NCBI GenBank assembly: GCA_003255025.1
Contig: QANY01011952.1
Location: forward strand, 743,359 to 807,358
Length of the DNA: 64,000 nt
Origin: Datisca glomerata
Taxonomy: Eukaryota > Streptophyta > Magnoliopsida > Cucurbitales > Datiscaceae
Direction of reading: 5' to 3'
In this document: piece by piece, positions 21,721 to 33,299 of the stretch
Numbering within the stretch: position 1 is the first letter of the stretch
Layout: every line of letters begins with the position of its first letter
The notes under the pieces: generated by a model
The model's input: the letters and a program-made list of their open reading frames with translations, nothing else
The model's database searches: none
What the model was told of the DNA's origin: nothing
Program-made: the position numbers and the translations under genes

Positions 21721-23095
21721 CATCAGTTAATAAGGCATGTAATATAACAATAGGTAGCAAATGGAGGCCTGCTGAATCCAGCTCCAAGCTTCTCAGTTAT
21801 CTGAATAAGTTGAGAAGAACATCCTTAAGTAAATGGTAAACAAGAATAGGTTAGCACAATCTTTAAAATCCCAAGAGAAAGCAAAACTTGCCTGAAGAAG
21901 GCTTGCTACCATTAAAAATAAAAATGTGATATAGTTTTTACTCCCTAACGCAATTATGCATTTCTTGTCATGAAAGTACAACATTATCCTTTGTATTTCA
22001 CAACTATCACAACATAATAATTTTTAGTAGATAAATGACGGATGTACATATCCATGTTGCATGCAAATATATATCCATGTAGGAAGAGGCGTATCATTAT
22101 CGATCTATGATCAAAATTTGAGAGTATGTCACAGGAAGCATAAACATGCGTATAATATATATTTAGAAAACACTGTGAAACTCCTTCAATTTAGAACCAA
22201 AGCTTTCGTTCTACAAAGGTTATTAACATTCAACTGCCAACATGTAGATAAAACTAAAAACTATATATGCAATGCTATGTAAAAGGATTAGATTTGACCA
22301 TAATGGTTAAACAATAAGACCACATTAAATTTACCAAATGGCTGTGATAAGAAACAAATTACTATGCCATAAAAACTTCACATAACTCTAGTAAAAGATT
22401 AGTCAGCAGATGCAGAATTACAACTTTCATATGATTGTTAAAATCTGTGACAATTTACACAAACGGCTCTATAATTTAACAAACTAGAAAACCAAAGTTG
22501 TATTTCCTGATGCACAAGTAATGCCAATTAGCACTATTGCAGCATTTTCTTTATTATTTGTTCTTGGAATAACCAATGTTTCAGCCATTGAGGAAAAAGT
22601 CATAATGCTGGTGTCCAAGAGGTAAGTTTACTAGTAAAAGAATATATAATATTCATAGTTAGAAGTAAGTTTATTGATAAAAGAATATAAAATATTCATA
22701 GTTTTGTATTATTATTCCAAAGGAGGCTTAATAATTTTCTTTTATTTTCTTTCTCTTTAATGATTTGCTTTTGTTCTGATTTGTTTCCAAGACTCCATTG
22801 ACTGAAATTTTGCTGAAACATGAACTCGAATATGAGTTTAGTAGGAAAAATACTCTGCAAGTATTTGGTTTTGATTTTTGTCAGAAAGAAAATTTAACGA
22901 AACGAGTCAGTATGTTATGTGTCAAGCTTATGATTAGAAAACGAGGAATGTGGTATGTTATGCAGAAGCAGGGAAAGACAGACAATAAATTAGGAGTTTC
23001 AATTTCAAAACTTATAGCATGCCCAAAATTGAGAACACAACCCCTATTCAACTCAGATAAAAATAAGGCACAACATCACTAAAATTAGACAAGAA
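21720..23095. other. Unassigned AT-rich stretch
   Basis: Several short open frames exist (for example 22061-22282 and 22798-23082), but their translations show no recognisable motif and their composition is that of non-coding DNA. A small direct repeat (AAAAGAATATA.AATATTCATAGTT) occurs at about 22635-22700. Confidence 0.3.
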
Positions 23096-23099
23096 TTTG

Positions 23100-23590
23100 A
23101 GAATGAAACCCTTGCCTCTATTCTGAGCTGTAAAATCGAAGTAGGACAGAGCTGAGAGAGTGAGAGTTGTGAATTGAGTCATTGATTAAGACTTGTGAAC
23201 TGTACGAGACAATTCACTATTATGTCTTTCTTATTTAAGGAGAGCTTACTTCCATGAGAGAAACCTGCAATGAAACTGAGAGAGTTTTACGAGAGAGAGA
23301 GATGAGAGATAGAGAGAGCTAAGAGAGAGATGTTCTTGAGAGCGAGCTTCGAGAAAGCTCATTGGTGAGCTTTGAGAGAGCTCGTTGGTGAGATTATGGT
23401 GAGCTTTAAGATCGAGAGAGAGAAAGATACTATGAAAGAGCTCGTTGGTGAGCTTCGAGAGAGCTCATTGGGGAGCTTCAAGATTAAGAGAAAGGAAGAG
23501 CTACTGAACTGAAAGAGAGACGCGGGTTTGGGGAAATTTTTCATTTGGTAAAAGAGATACGGGTTTGGGGGTGGGTGAAAATTTTTCACT
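23100..23590. repeat. GA-rich tandem repeat block
   Basis: The plus strand is strongly purine-biased (GAGAGAGAG runs), with an irregular repeat unit of about 23-25 bases (GAGAGAGCTCGTTGGTGAGCTT) occurring at least four times at 23340-23480. On the minus strand it reads as a CT-rich leader. A second duplicated word, CGGGTTTGGGG, occurs twice near 23524 and 23562. Confidence 0.75.
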
Positions 23591-23789
23591 CCAGGATGTT
23601 AGGTTTTTTATTGCGTTTTGGACCAAAATGCACTGGTGTTGTGCTATAACTACACATAATTATTGTAATGCTGGATTAGTACTATATTTGAATCCGCTAG
23701 GATCTCGGTGCTCATGATAGATCTCTAAAAGTGTTTTTCAGGTGTTCGTGGGGTGTGCGTCATAGTGATTCCATCCTCCTAGTTCTTTT

Positions 23790-25125
23790 TTGTTTGACTG
23801 GGGACCTTTGAGAAGATATTGTACTCACCTTGTAGACTCAAGCTCACTGATTCTGACTTCTTCTCTGATTGGGATACATGTCCTGATACACTTTCTTTAT
23901 GTGTACGATGTTTTACTTTTCTACATTGCTTCTAAGAATTCCTGGGTGGTTTTAGATGATTTTAAGCGTTATGGCTTCCTTTCTGATCAACAAGATGATT
24001 GACAGAAATCATCCATTTATTTTGGTAGGGGCATCTCAATGGCCCAAATTATTGATTTTATGTCCATGTCTAGAATGCGTAAGGAAGACGATTTCATGAC
24101 TTATTTGGGGCTTCCTCTCTTTGGTGTTGCTTCTACACGTTGTTGGTTAATCTTTTTGGCTAATAAAATTAAAAGCAAAATGGAATCTTGAAAGTGTTTT
24201 ACTTTATATATGACAAGAAGGTTATGTCTCATTAACTCGGTAATTCAAGGTTCAATCCTACACTCTTTTCCAATTTATCCTAGAAAACTTCTCTTTTGAA
24301 GGATTTAAATGATGTTATTAGAAAATTCTTTTGGATGCGTTTAGTTGCTATTCGTAAGCATAAAATCAAAGAATTAGTAATACTTTTTCTCTTTGGTATA
24401 CCTACCAATTAATTATATTAAGGATTAAGGGAGGCAAAATCATCACAGAAACAGGTTAAAAACTCCAACATAGTACAGTCCAAATCGAATGCACTAGTAA
24501 GTCAAATGGATATAGGAACGACTTACTGGAGTCTAGGTACTTCATTGGTCGTCATTCTAAGGTTCGCTTTTAGATGGACAATTGGTTGGTGATTCCATAG
24601 ATTGATTTTTGGTTGAGGATCGTCATCTGTTGCAACCTCCTACTGATTCTACTTTGCGTGCTTGTGGTTATTTCTCCTCCATGTTGTCGCCTTTGTTATG
24701 CTACAATGTAGGACTTACAATATCTCTTTATAGTGTGTTCTTTTACTCATCGACTGTTGGATGTCGTGTCGAATGTTGGATGGTATTTTCTTAGATCTTC
24801 GACATGAGGTGATGAAGATATATTTAGCACACAACAGAAGGCTCTTTAGCGGACTTTCATTATTACCGTCTTGTAGGTGAGTTTGTTCATTCGTAATCAA
24901 GCCACCTTGGTGGATAGAAAACTTGTCTTTGCTAAAGCCTTTTCTTTATTTTTTGAAAGGCAGACTCTTTTAAGATTGTCATGACACAAAATTCAATGGA
25001 TGAGCTTTTGGCACTTAACTAACTTTATGTTTGGGGTCGTCCTTGTAGTGCCTACGTATTTTAGAAGTTATTTTGCATCCTCTTCCATCAGCCTAGATTA
25101 AGATGAACACAAATAGAGCTGTAAA
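23790..25125 (+). mobile_element. L1-type LINE remnant 2 (RT palm to RNase H start)
   Basis: The plus strand reads LIHFLYVYDVLLFYIASKNSW (catalytic YADD turned to YVYD), SSIYFGRGISMAQ, FMTYLGLPLFGVAST and WLIFLANKIKSKM. After frame changes there are degraded thumb and zf-RVT segments. Near 25095-25120 there is IKMNTNRAVN, the start of a LINE-type RNase H ('WIKVNTDGA'). This differs from LINE remnants 1 and 3 in having the RNase H tail and in motif detail. It is truncated at both ends. Confidence 0.8.
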
Positions 25126-25500
25126 CAGGTCCCATTGTTTCTTTTTAACTCTTTATGTCTTTGGAGGCACCCAAAGCTATGTATAAAATATTCAAGTTTT
25201 ACCAAGTTCTTCTCATTTGATCTTAAACACGTCCTATTGGATATTTTAGACTCTTTATGGTGTAAGAAACACCCAAAATGAAACAACGCTCTAGATTTTA
25301 TCCTAGACGTGTATTTGGTGTCAAGAGTTAGTTCGAATACAAGTTATGCCCAAAAGTTCAAATTTAACCAAATTCGTCTCATTTGGTTCCAACATGTCTC
25401 ATTTGGTTTTTTTGACTTGAGTTCAATTCCAAATTTATAGTGAAATAACTTTGGAATAAATAGAATGGTATATTAATTAAAGATTTTAATCAATTATCAA

Positions 25501-25651
25501 TTTTATTGGAGCTTGAAGTTTTAGGTTCATGGGTGTAACAACATGAAAATTTATCCAAAATTCTCTTTAATATTTAATGCAAAAAACTCGTGAAAGCTAG
25601 GTCAATTTAAAAAAAAACTAATCAAGAGTAAAACTTCAAGCTCCAATAAAA
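25501..25651. repeat. Perfect 23-bp inverted repeat
   Basis: The left arm at 25501-25523 begins TTTTATTGGAGCTTGAAG. Its exact reverse complement occupies 25629-25651, leaving a 105-base spacer. It could form a cruciform or hairpin, or be the ends of a small palindromic element. Confidence 0.9.
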
Positions 25652-25737
25652 TTTTAAATTCTACATATATTTCAATCTACTTAATACGTATGAAGCTCGT
25701 AGTTGTCGACTAGTAAAAGATAAAAAACAGGGAAAAT

Positions 25738-25917
25738 AATAAAACCTTAATTCCAACCTCCTACATTATCCAATTTAGTGAGGACTCTTAAGCTAAGGCA
25801 AGCTTAAAGAAGAAATAAGATGATAACATTATCTCCTACAAAGAGAGAGATGGCCGACCATAAAAGATAAAAATAAAAAGGTGAAAAATAAAACCTTAAT
25901 TCCAACCTCCTACATTA
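25738..25917. repeat. 31-bp direct repeat pair
   Basis: AATAAAACCTTAATTCCAAC and the next 11 bases occur identically at 25738-25768 and 25887-25917, 149 bases apart, each preceded by AAAAGATAAAAA. This is probably a local duplication. Confidence 0.85.
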
Positions 25918-26889
25918 GGTTAAATAAGATATAATGTAATTAATCCTTATAAAAAATATTACCCCATTTTGATAACACTGACATAAATAATACAAAAAAA
26001 TTCTATATACAATGTAACGCAAAAATTAAATTAAAAACAAATAACATGAAAAATAATAACATATAAAATTCTCTGTGTCACGGCCTACATAATACACGTG
26101 TCCATTAATTTGATTTACTGTAATAACCATATAACCTAAGGGGTTTAAATTATATGTAAATATATATATATATGTATTTGATGAAGAAATATACTCATCC
26201 TAACAGTAGGGATAATACAATCGGCCCCATGTTATCTCGCTAAATAGTTTGCCACTTCAATTTAATGATCCGACACAAGATAAACAACACATCCTGAAAA
26301 ATAAGATTAAAAAACACTAATAACATGAATGACAGTTCACAAGTCCCCAAAAACCGGAGAGGAAGCATTATATAAAATATAAATATAAATATAAAATTTA
26401 TATTTTATTCTTATAATGGAGCAGATTACATATTTTACTATCACAAAATATTTATAGTCTTAAAGTAAGACACCCACTGCACTTACACTCTTTGAGCAAA
26501 AAAAGAACAAAATATAAATTTTAAGGAAATGCATTTTAAAAGATGGCATTAACTTTCTCAATGAACAAAATGGGAAAAGGACAAACAAAGAACCGAAAAA
26601 AACATTGTTAAGGCAGAAAAATGGGGGAAATTGGGGAAATGGAGAAAGACAGAGAACACAGCAAATTGAAATGCTAACATCATTGTTAAATTATGGAAAT
26701 ATGCAGGAGAGAATCGAAATCATCCAAAATTATACCCATTGATTGAGGTTTAAAATATTGGGTAGAATGAAAAGGAAACATAGACAAATGTTATAACATG
26801 AAATGGAAATAAAAAAGAAAGCGACACAAAAGACCATGTTAGGGCAAGAAATATTAATCTTTTTTGCCTAGAGAAAATATCTAAACTGT

Positions 26890-27537
26890 TTAAAGCAGAA
26901 GAAGTATACATGAAGCCCCCTTCAGGATACCATCATTCACCAAATAAAGTTTGTGTAAACTTTGCCAAACTTATATGATCTTAAACAAGCTCCTCGAGCT
27001 TGATTTTCCAAATTCAGTACTACAGTTATGCAATTTGATTTCACATCTAGCTCTCATGACTCAACATTATATGTTCGAAAATCAAATAAAGGCATTATCC
27101 TTCTTTTGCTTTACGTTGATGATATGATAATTACTAGAGATGATATACCTAGCATTTCTGACCTCAAGTCTTTTCTGAGTCGTTACTTTGAGATGAGAGA
27201 TATGGGCCCTCTTAATTACTTTCTTGGACTTGAGGTCTCATTCTGATTCTGATAGATATTATCTCTCTCAAGCAAAATATGCTTCTGATCTTCTTGTTCA
27301 CGCTGGAATAAGTGATAGCAAAACTGCTCACACTCCTCTAGAACAAGATGTTAGGCTCAATCCCCTTGATGACTCACCACTCCACGACGCAACACTCTAC
27401 CGACAATTAGTGGGAGGTCTTGTCTATTTAACAATCACCAGACCTGATATTACTTATGTAGTTTTCATATGGTCAATCAATTTCTCTCCACTCCGTGCTT
27501 GACTCATTATGCAGCAGTCCTTCGTATAATACTTTAT
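26890..27537 (+). pseudogene. Copia element D, left part (reverse transcriptase)
   Basis: EEVYMKPPSGYHHSPNKVC near 26897 leads to a broken 'LYGLKQAPRAW' region. The frame 27028-27246 then has QFDFTSSSHDSTLY, ILLLLYVDDMIIT and FEMRDMGPLNYFLGLEV. After a frameshift at about 27235, 27224-27502 has YYLSQAKYASDLLVHAGI, TPLEQDVRLN and YRQLVGGLVYLTITRPDI. The catalytic YVDD is intact. The sequence breaks at 27537 in HYAAVLRIL and resumes at 29648. Confidence 0.9.
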
Positions 27538-29642
27538 TGTTGGAAACGCGGCGCTCGCGTAGCGAAAGCATGGAGCTTGTAAAAATTTATTAAAAATGAA
27601 TCGTATGTTTTTTTCTGATAAAATGAAAATAAGCGCGACGCAACGGTTTCTAAAATAAAAACTTTTATTAAAAACTTTTTTCAATCAGGATCAATTGTAT
27701 ATTTATATATTAAATCTAAAACATAGATGGATAGGAATCATATACTTCTTGTAGTCTATATCAAGCGTCCTCACAAACTAACAATCTTGCGTTTCCACGA
27801 ACAACAGACATCGAGATCCACATGAAGATCTTTCAAGCTAATCATCAAACATAATAGAATGTATGTGGACACATAAAATAATCAAAGACAGAAAAATTGT
27901 CTGTCTCTTAATGTACTTAATACATGGATCTAGAGATTTACTGAAAATGATTGATACAATCCTCTGAGAGAATACGATGATAATTCTTTCAGAGCTTTTT
28001 TATTAGCTTTTAATCACAGAGAAAGTTCACCCTGATAGCAATTGTATTCTCAACACTCAACTAACACTAAAGCCAATAGATGATATCTATATATTTTCTA
28101 GATAATGATATATTAGATTTTTAGGGATAAACTGAAATAATATTTAATTTTAAAATTATCATTGTAGTGGGACCAACTATAATTTGTGCACAACTGCAAT
28201 GTCACACGACACTACAGTTGCTATGATCTATTATAGTGCCTCATGGCACTGTATGCCACATCAATATTGTAGTGTCGTGTGGCACTACAATATTTCACTT
28301 CCACTACTTCAGTACTACATGACACTATAATAGTTCAAAATTAACATATCTGGTTATCCTTATAACCTAATTTATCTGTTAGTAACAGATTTAGTTGATT
28401 CAAATTATTATCTAATAATAATGTATAATTATCTAATTTCACAAATTAGATATTCTGTCTCACTTATCGATAATAAAAAATTAATCGATATAATTATTTA
28501 TATATATTTCCAAAATTTTTATATAAATAATTCAATTAATTAATTCTTAATTAATTAATCACATATAATTATCTCGTACTTACGTACCTGCCCTAGAATA
28601 AATTTTTTTTTTACAAGTGAGTCATTTTCTCATGTCCTGAAATATTCACATCCTAGACTCCGTAGTAAGATGTGACTTGGGGACCATGGACTTATAATCT
28701 TAAGCTGCAAATAACCAGATTATTAGTTAAACTCTTTAATTCAATAATCTTATTTATTAATTCTATTATTACTCCACTATAAATATTGAATTACATTATT
28801 AGAGATTATAGAATGTATTTACAGAGTATTCTCGTGTAGTCCATTGATATAATAATTTCACGTAGTTCTGTCCTCCAATTATTGGTTTGAGAATTAGAGC
28901 TGGTCAAAATTATCGTTTTATCCTTCTAATTACCTCTTGTTCCTTAAGTACAATTAATTCACTAGTGAATGACTAGTTTATAATCATATTATAAATTTGA
29001 GCTCAATAAGCACTAAGTTTCAGAATTAACACTTAAGGAAACCAATATATGCTCCGTTAGAAAAATTTAGATTCTAAATTTTGTAAGATCATGTTCCTAA
29101 CCATTCATATCATTGAATCTCCAAAACAAAAGTCACTAGCTTATTTTACAAATAAACCTTAAATAGTGAATCAAAAGATCCAGTAGACATGTATAGGAGT
29201 TCATGACTACTCAAGCTTCAGACTAATCTACATATGATCATCAGATTGATGTGTAATTAACTTTATATGATAAACGATACGTTAACAAATATATTAATTC
29301 ACATCGGTCCTGACATATAGAATTTTGTTATATAAATTACCTTCACTAAGATATATATCCACATCAATGATTTGGATCTAGATCACATGTATTCATAATG
29401 CTTAGCGAACCGTAATATAAAGATTCCACACTTAAATATGTTACGGATATTTTTATTCATTATCTATGATTTTAATCCTCTCATACTAATACAAGATCAT
29501 AGTCTCATTAATGAATATGAAATTTTCATATATTTATATAAATTATTTAACAATAATTTAAAAGAATAATTATAAGAAAAATATAACTCCATTAAATTTT
29601 ATATTAAAATGTCAATACACATGCTTTGAGTAACCCCCAACA
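27538..29642 (-). mobile_element. Solo LTR of a large copia-type element
   Basis: A 2,105-bp insert starts TGTTGGAAACG and ends CCCCCAACA, flanked by TTTAT and ATTAT, a 5-bp target duplication with one mismatch. It interrupts the copia D frame exactly between 'HYAAVLRI' and 'YVKGTL'. It contains no coding domains. Its right end, read in reverse (TGTTGGGGGTTACTC...), and its AT-rich interior resemble the 2-kb LTR at 61534-63517 in layout, so it is most likely a solo LTR left by recombination, in minus orientation. Confidence 0.75.
28190..28330. repeat. Hairpin-rich 'ACACTACA' block inside the solo LTR
   Basis: A perfect 12-bp inverted repeat, AATATTGTAGTG / CACTACAATATT, lies at 28263-28294 with an 8-base loop. 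Related words (ACGACACTACAG, TATAGTGCC.CATGGCACT, ACATGACACTATAATAG) surround it, giving four or five variants of the same palindromic word in 140 bases. Confidence 0.8.
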
Positions 29643-29647
29643 ATTAT

Positions 29648-30180
29648 GTGAAAGGCACCCTATTTTATGGTCTATATTTCTCAACGAAGAGCTCTCTTGA
29701 ACTTCATCCATGTACTGCGCTGATTGAGCAGGTGATCCACTAACAGACGATCTACTATTTGATTATGTTTCTTCTTAGGAGATTCTCTGATATCTTGGTG
29801 AAGTAAGAAGTAATTTGTTACAGCTAGATCGAAAATTGAGGCAGAATATCGCACTTTGGGAGACGCTTCTCAAGAACTTTTCTTGCTTCATTGGTTACTT
29901 GAGGATATGGGTTCCGCTCTACTGCTATAATTCTTCATTGCGATAATTAGAGTGTGATTCAAATGACACATAATGATGTCTTTCATGAATGCACTAAACA
30001 TATAGAGATTGATTGTCATTTCATCCATCAACATGTATTTCGAGGCACCATTCAACTTTTGTCAGTTCCCTTAGGTGATCAGACTGTAGACGTATTTAAC
30101 AAAACTCATCCTCTTAGATGCTTTAGAGATTTAGTATGCAAACTCAAGTTGACATCTGTTTTATCACCTTGAGTTTGTAG
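29648..30180 (+). pseudogene. Copia element D, right part (RNase H)
   Basis: The reading resumes with YVKGTLFYGLYF at 29645-29685. Broken RNase H follows: a TEAEY-like stretch near 29840, CDN-like 'HCDN' near 29938, then the frame 29954-30172 with NDVFHECTKHIEIDCHFIHQHV and a C-terminal LSVPLGDQTVDVFNKTHPLRCF. In the family these read 'NPVFHERTKHIEIDCHFVR' and 'Q.AD.FTK.L....F'. A 3' LTR may start soon after 30180 but cannot be delimited because the 5' LTR is missing. Confidence 0.88.
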
Positions 30181-31875
30181 AGCGGTATTAAAATATATAT
30201 ACTTCTGTGTATTGAGACTTATTATATGACCACATCCAGTTGTACTATACTTTTGTACTGCACTTTGTATATCATACTGCATGTTACTCTAAACCTATAG
30301 ATAGGCACTCATATGTACATATTCAATATACTGAATATACTGATTTATTCATCATTTATCATGAAAATATTTTTCAAATGGATCATTTATACGAAAAATC
30401 TTTGTTTTTCTCTATTTTATTTTTTGCTATACAAAACAAGCAAGAAGTAAATGAGAGCATGGATGAGACAAGACATACAGAACCAACTTAAAAGCATACT
30501 CATGCGAGAGTGTGTATACGTTATTTAGCAAAGGAGAAAAAATAGTATCACATGGTTAAGATTTAGGGTGCTATTTTAGAGTACTAGTAATATGCCCGTG
30601 CTATGCACAGAATATGTATAAAATTGAAATGTAGTTACTTTATAAAGTTACTTAGAACATTTTTTATAAACGAAAAATTCAAAAACGGAGTGAATTAAAT
30701 AATAATTTAGTATAAAAATGTAGAATTTAAAAAGAAGTTAAAATTTTGAAACCCAAAAATATAATAAGAAAAAAATGATGAAATTAAATAGTTGTCATCA
30801 TGTTTTACCTGTTATTTGATGATAACGTTAAACATAGATGTTTCTATAATTCATGAATCACACAATATACAAACAAATTTTGAATGCATAATATATACAA
30901 CAATGTTAAGAGAGAAAATGTGATCATAAATTAAATATTAAATATCGTAAAAGAATACTTATTATCTACCCAATATTGGGGTTATTTTTCTTTTGCCATT
31001 TTTTTGGAATATTTGCCTTTTTTCCTTAACAAATAAAATATGTTCAAAAGAGTTTTCTCTCATTTAGTGTCATTTTATTGTAAATTTCATATAACAACCG
31101 TCTTTATATTTCAGTTTGAGACTTTTAAACTCTCTCATACTAATAGCTAATCAATATTTAATAACTCAAGAAATACTAAAAGCTTAAATCTGTTTATACT
31201 CTTAAAATAAACATTATGCAAATTTTGGCAACCAAAGCAATGTTATTTCAATTAATTTAATGTTGAAAACGTTTACATTGGAGTAATAGGATTTTAATAA
31301 TAATCATTACATATTTATAATTCAATAATAAATAAAAATATATATTTCTCTAATATATTTGATACATTTTGACACTTGTCAAATCTTGGATATGAACACA
31401 TGGAGTAATGAGAGATGTCTATATCTAACTTTATATATATTAGTAAAAAAGTAAGGACTTCACATGTGTTAAACCAGTTTAAATATACATAAGATTTAAA
31501 ATTAATATTAGTGTTAAAATAAATACATTATTTGAAGATTTATAAGAAATCCAAACAAAAATAAAAGCAGTAATGATATATAGCTTGTTTAAAACGTTGA
31601 AATTGTACTATATAACACTCCTCTTGAAAAATATTCAAAATGATTTTATTTGACCAATTTGTCTTTTTTTCAATAAAAAAATATCATATTAAGAAATATA
31701 TTCTCTTATTTAAACATACGTTAATATATTTCTCTAACTCTATTTATATAAATTTTCATGTTCCTGATAACATAAATAATATAAAATGTTAATTTAGAAA
31801 GTTTTACGAAAAAATTATTATTGACTTAAAAATAAATATTTTTTTGTATAAAAGATCTTTCATATGTACGGTTAA
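30180..31875. other. AT-rich intergenic stretch
   Basis: No gene. It begins with probable copia D 3' end sequence. It contains an element-like segment from about 30582 (GTACTAGTAATATGCCCGTGC) to about 31445, listed as a finding. Confidence 0.35.
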
Positions 31876-31889
31876 TCATGTATCTCATT
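31876..31889. repeat. Left target-site duplication of LINE 3
   Basis: TCATGTATCTCATT here recurs as TCATGTATCTAATT at 40332-40345, 13 of 14 bases identical. They flank the LINE exactly at its A-rich tail on the left and its 5' end on the right. Confidence 0.8.
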
Positions 31890-32518
31890 TGTTTTTGGTA
31901 AATTAAAAGTATTATAAATCAAAAGATACTTACACAAATACAAGGGGCATACTTCAGGGAGAGAGCAATGAATCTACATGTAAAGAAGTAAGTCTATCCT
32001 AAATTAAAGAGTCAACAAAGAGTCCTCACAAATGAAGATGAAAAAATCAACGGTCAACTTAGAAGAGTCAATGCCAAAAAGATAGAACCAAAATCAGGGT
32101 AAACCAAGCCCTAGGTTCAGTTTAAACTAGTTTTAGCAGATGATTAAGACATAAATCAAAACCTGATTTTGAAATAAAGCATTAAGGCCTTTATAGAACA
32201 GGTCTAACTATAAGAAGTAGTCAGCAAAAAAAGGTTCAAAACCTAGCTCAAACTAAACAGGCACTAATCAAGGGTGCTTTAGTCAGAATTATCCAACTCT
32301 AAGGCCTCAACCACCAGATACTGCGTAAAGATTCAGAGTAGCTCCTAAAGCAATCTCGGTAACCTGTGACATCCTTTTGAGTTAGAGAAAGCTCTGTCAA
32401 ATAAACCAGATAAATCGGAAACTAGAATTGCAGTCTACAAGTTATTCAGATCAGTAAAAGGCTTTATAGCAACCTTACAAGTACATTGCAAATAAAGAGG
32501 ACTGATAGGGGGACACAT

Positions 32519-32535
32519 ACACACACACACACACA
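32519..32535. repeat. (AC)n microsatellite
   Basis: An uninterrupted 17-base AC run lies in the 3' UTR of LINE 3, followed by a G-rich GGGTGGGGGAG. Confidence 0.9.
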
Positions 32536-32678
32536 AGGGTGGGGGAGCAACATATAAATCTAGACCATTTTACATGGCCTTTACAAATCAGACCCATAAA
32601 TCAGATCTACACAACCAGTAGAAATAGGCTTTATAGATCAGTCAAACAGGGTTACAAGTATAGATTAGGACCAAGACC

Positions 32679-33275
32679 CTAGACTTGAACTATTGTTCTA
32701 TCAACTGGTTCATCACTAAACCCCTTTGAGTTGTAGAGCCTTGAGCAGACTAACTCTTCAGTCTTCAACCATTGTGATAACCACAACCTTATCTTTAAGT
32801 TTCCCTTAAAAATCCTTGAATTTCTCTCCCTCCACAGGCAATATAGGAAAGAGGTGAATGTAAGCTTTAAAACAGTAGCTCTAAGAGATTTTCCTTTCCC
32901 CATGACCAGGAGCTAAGAGAAAAGTTGTGCCCATGTATTATGTCTATAAGACAGGACACATTTATCCATCAAAGCACCTTAAATGTGTCTCGCAAATTCA
33001 CAAGTCATAAATATGTGAGAACTAGACTCGGAGTATCCCACACAGAACACATAATCAAGTCCACTCCCACTGACATCATTATTCCATTGTGAAATCTTAT
33101 CTCTAGTGGTTAATTTATTATCTAAAGCCAACCAAGAGATAAAACTGCACCTTAGGACATGGTGTTTGAACCAGATCAAAGGAGCCCATCTAAAATCATC
33201 CAGATGCGAGGAGAAATGAGAATAGGTTTTAGATATAAAGAACTCTCCATTAGAATTCGCACCCCAAGACCACAC
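32679..33275 (-). pseudogene. LINE 3 zf-RVT and C-terminal region
   Basis: The frame 32979-33275 holds the zf-RVT domain: APLIWFKHHVLRCSFISWLA, LDNKLTTRDKISQWN, and a Cys/His cluster CVGYSESSSHIFMTC. The frame 32679-32903 holds the C-terminal LKLTFTSFLYCLWRERNSRIF. In the family these read 'W...RL.T.DRL..WG......C.LC....ES..HLFF.C' and '..YHIWRERN.RIF'. A stop lies between them. Confidence 0.9.
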
Positions 33276-33299
33276 ATCAGTGGAGGAGGGTTTATGGGG

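Larger units (their letters stand above)
25125..26890. other. AT-rich intergenic stretch with small repeats
   Basis: No gene is supported. It holds a 23-bp inverted repeat (25501-25651), a 31-bp direct repeat pair (25738-25768 and 25887-25917) and a TA run near 26160-26175. Confidence 0.4.

Noticed and set aside
22061..23082. Possible small genes in the AT-rich stretch
   Set aside because: Short frames with non-coding composition and no recognisable motif.
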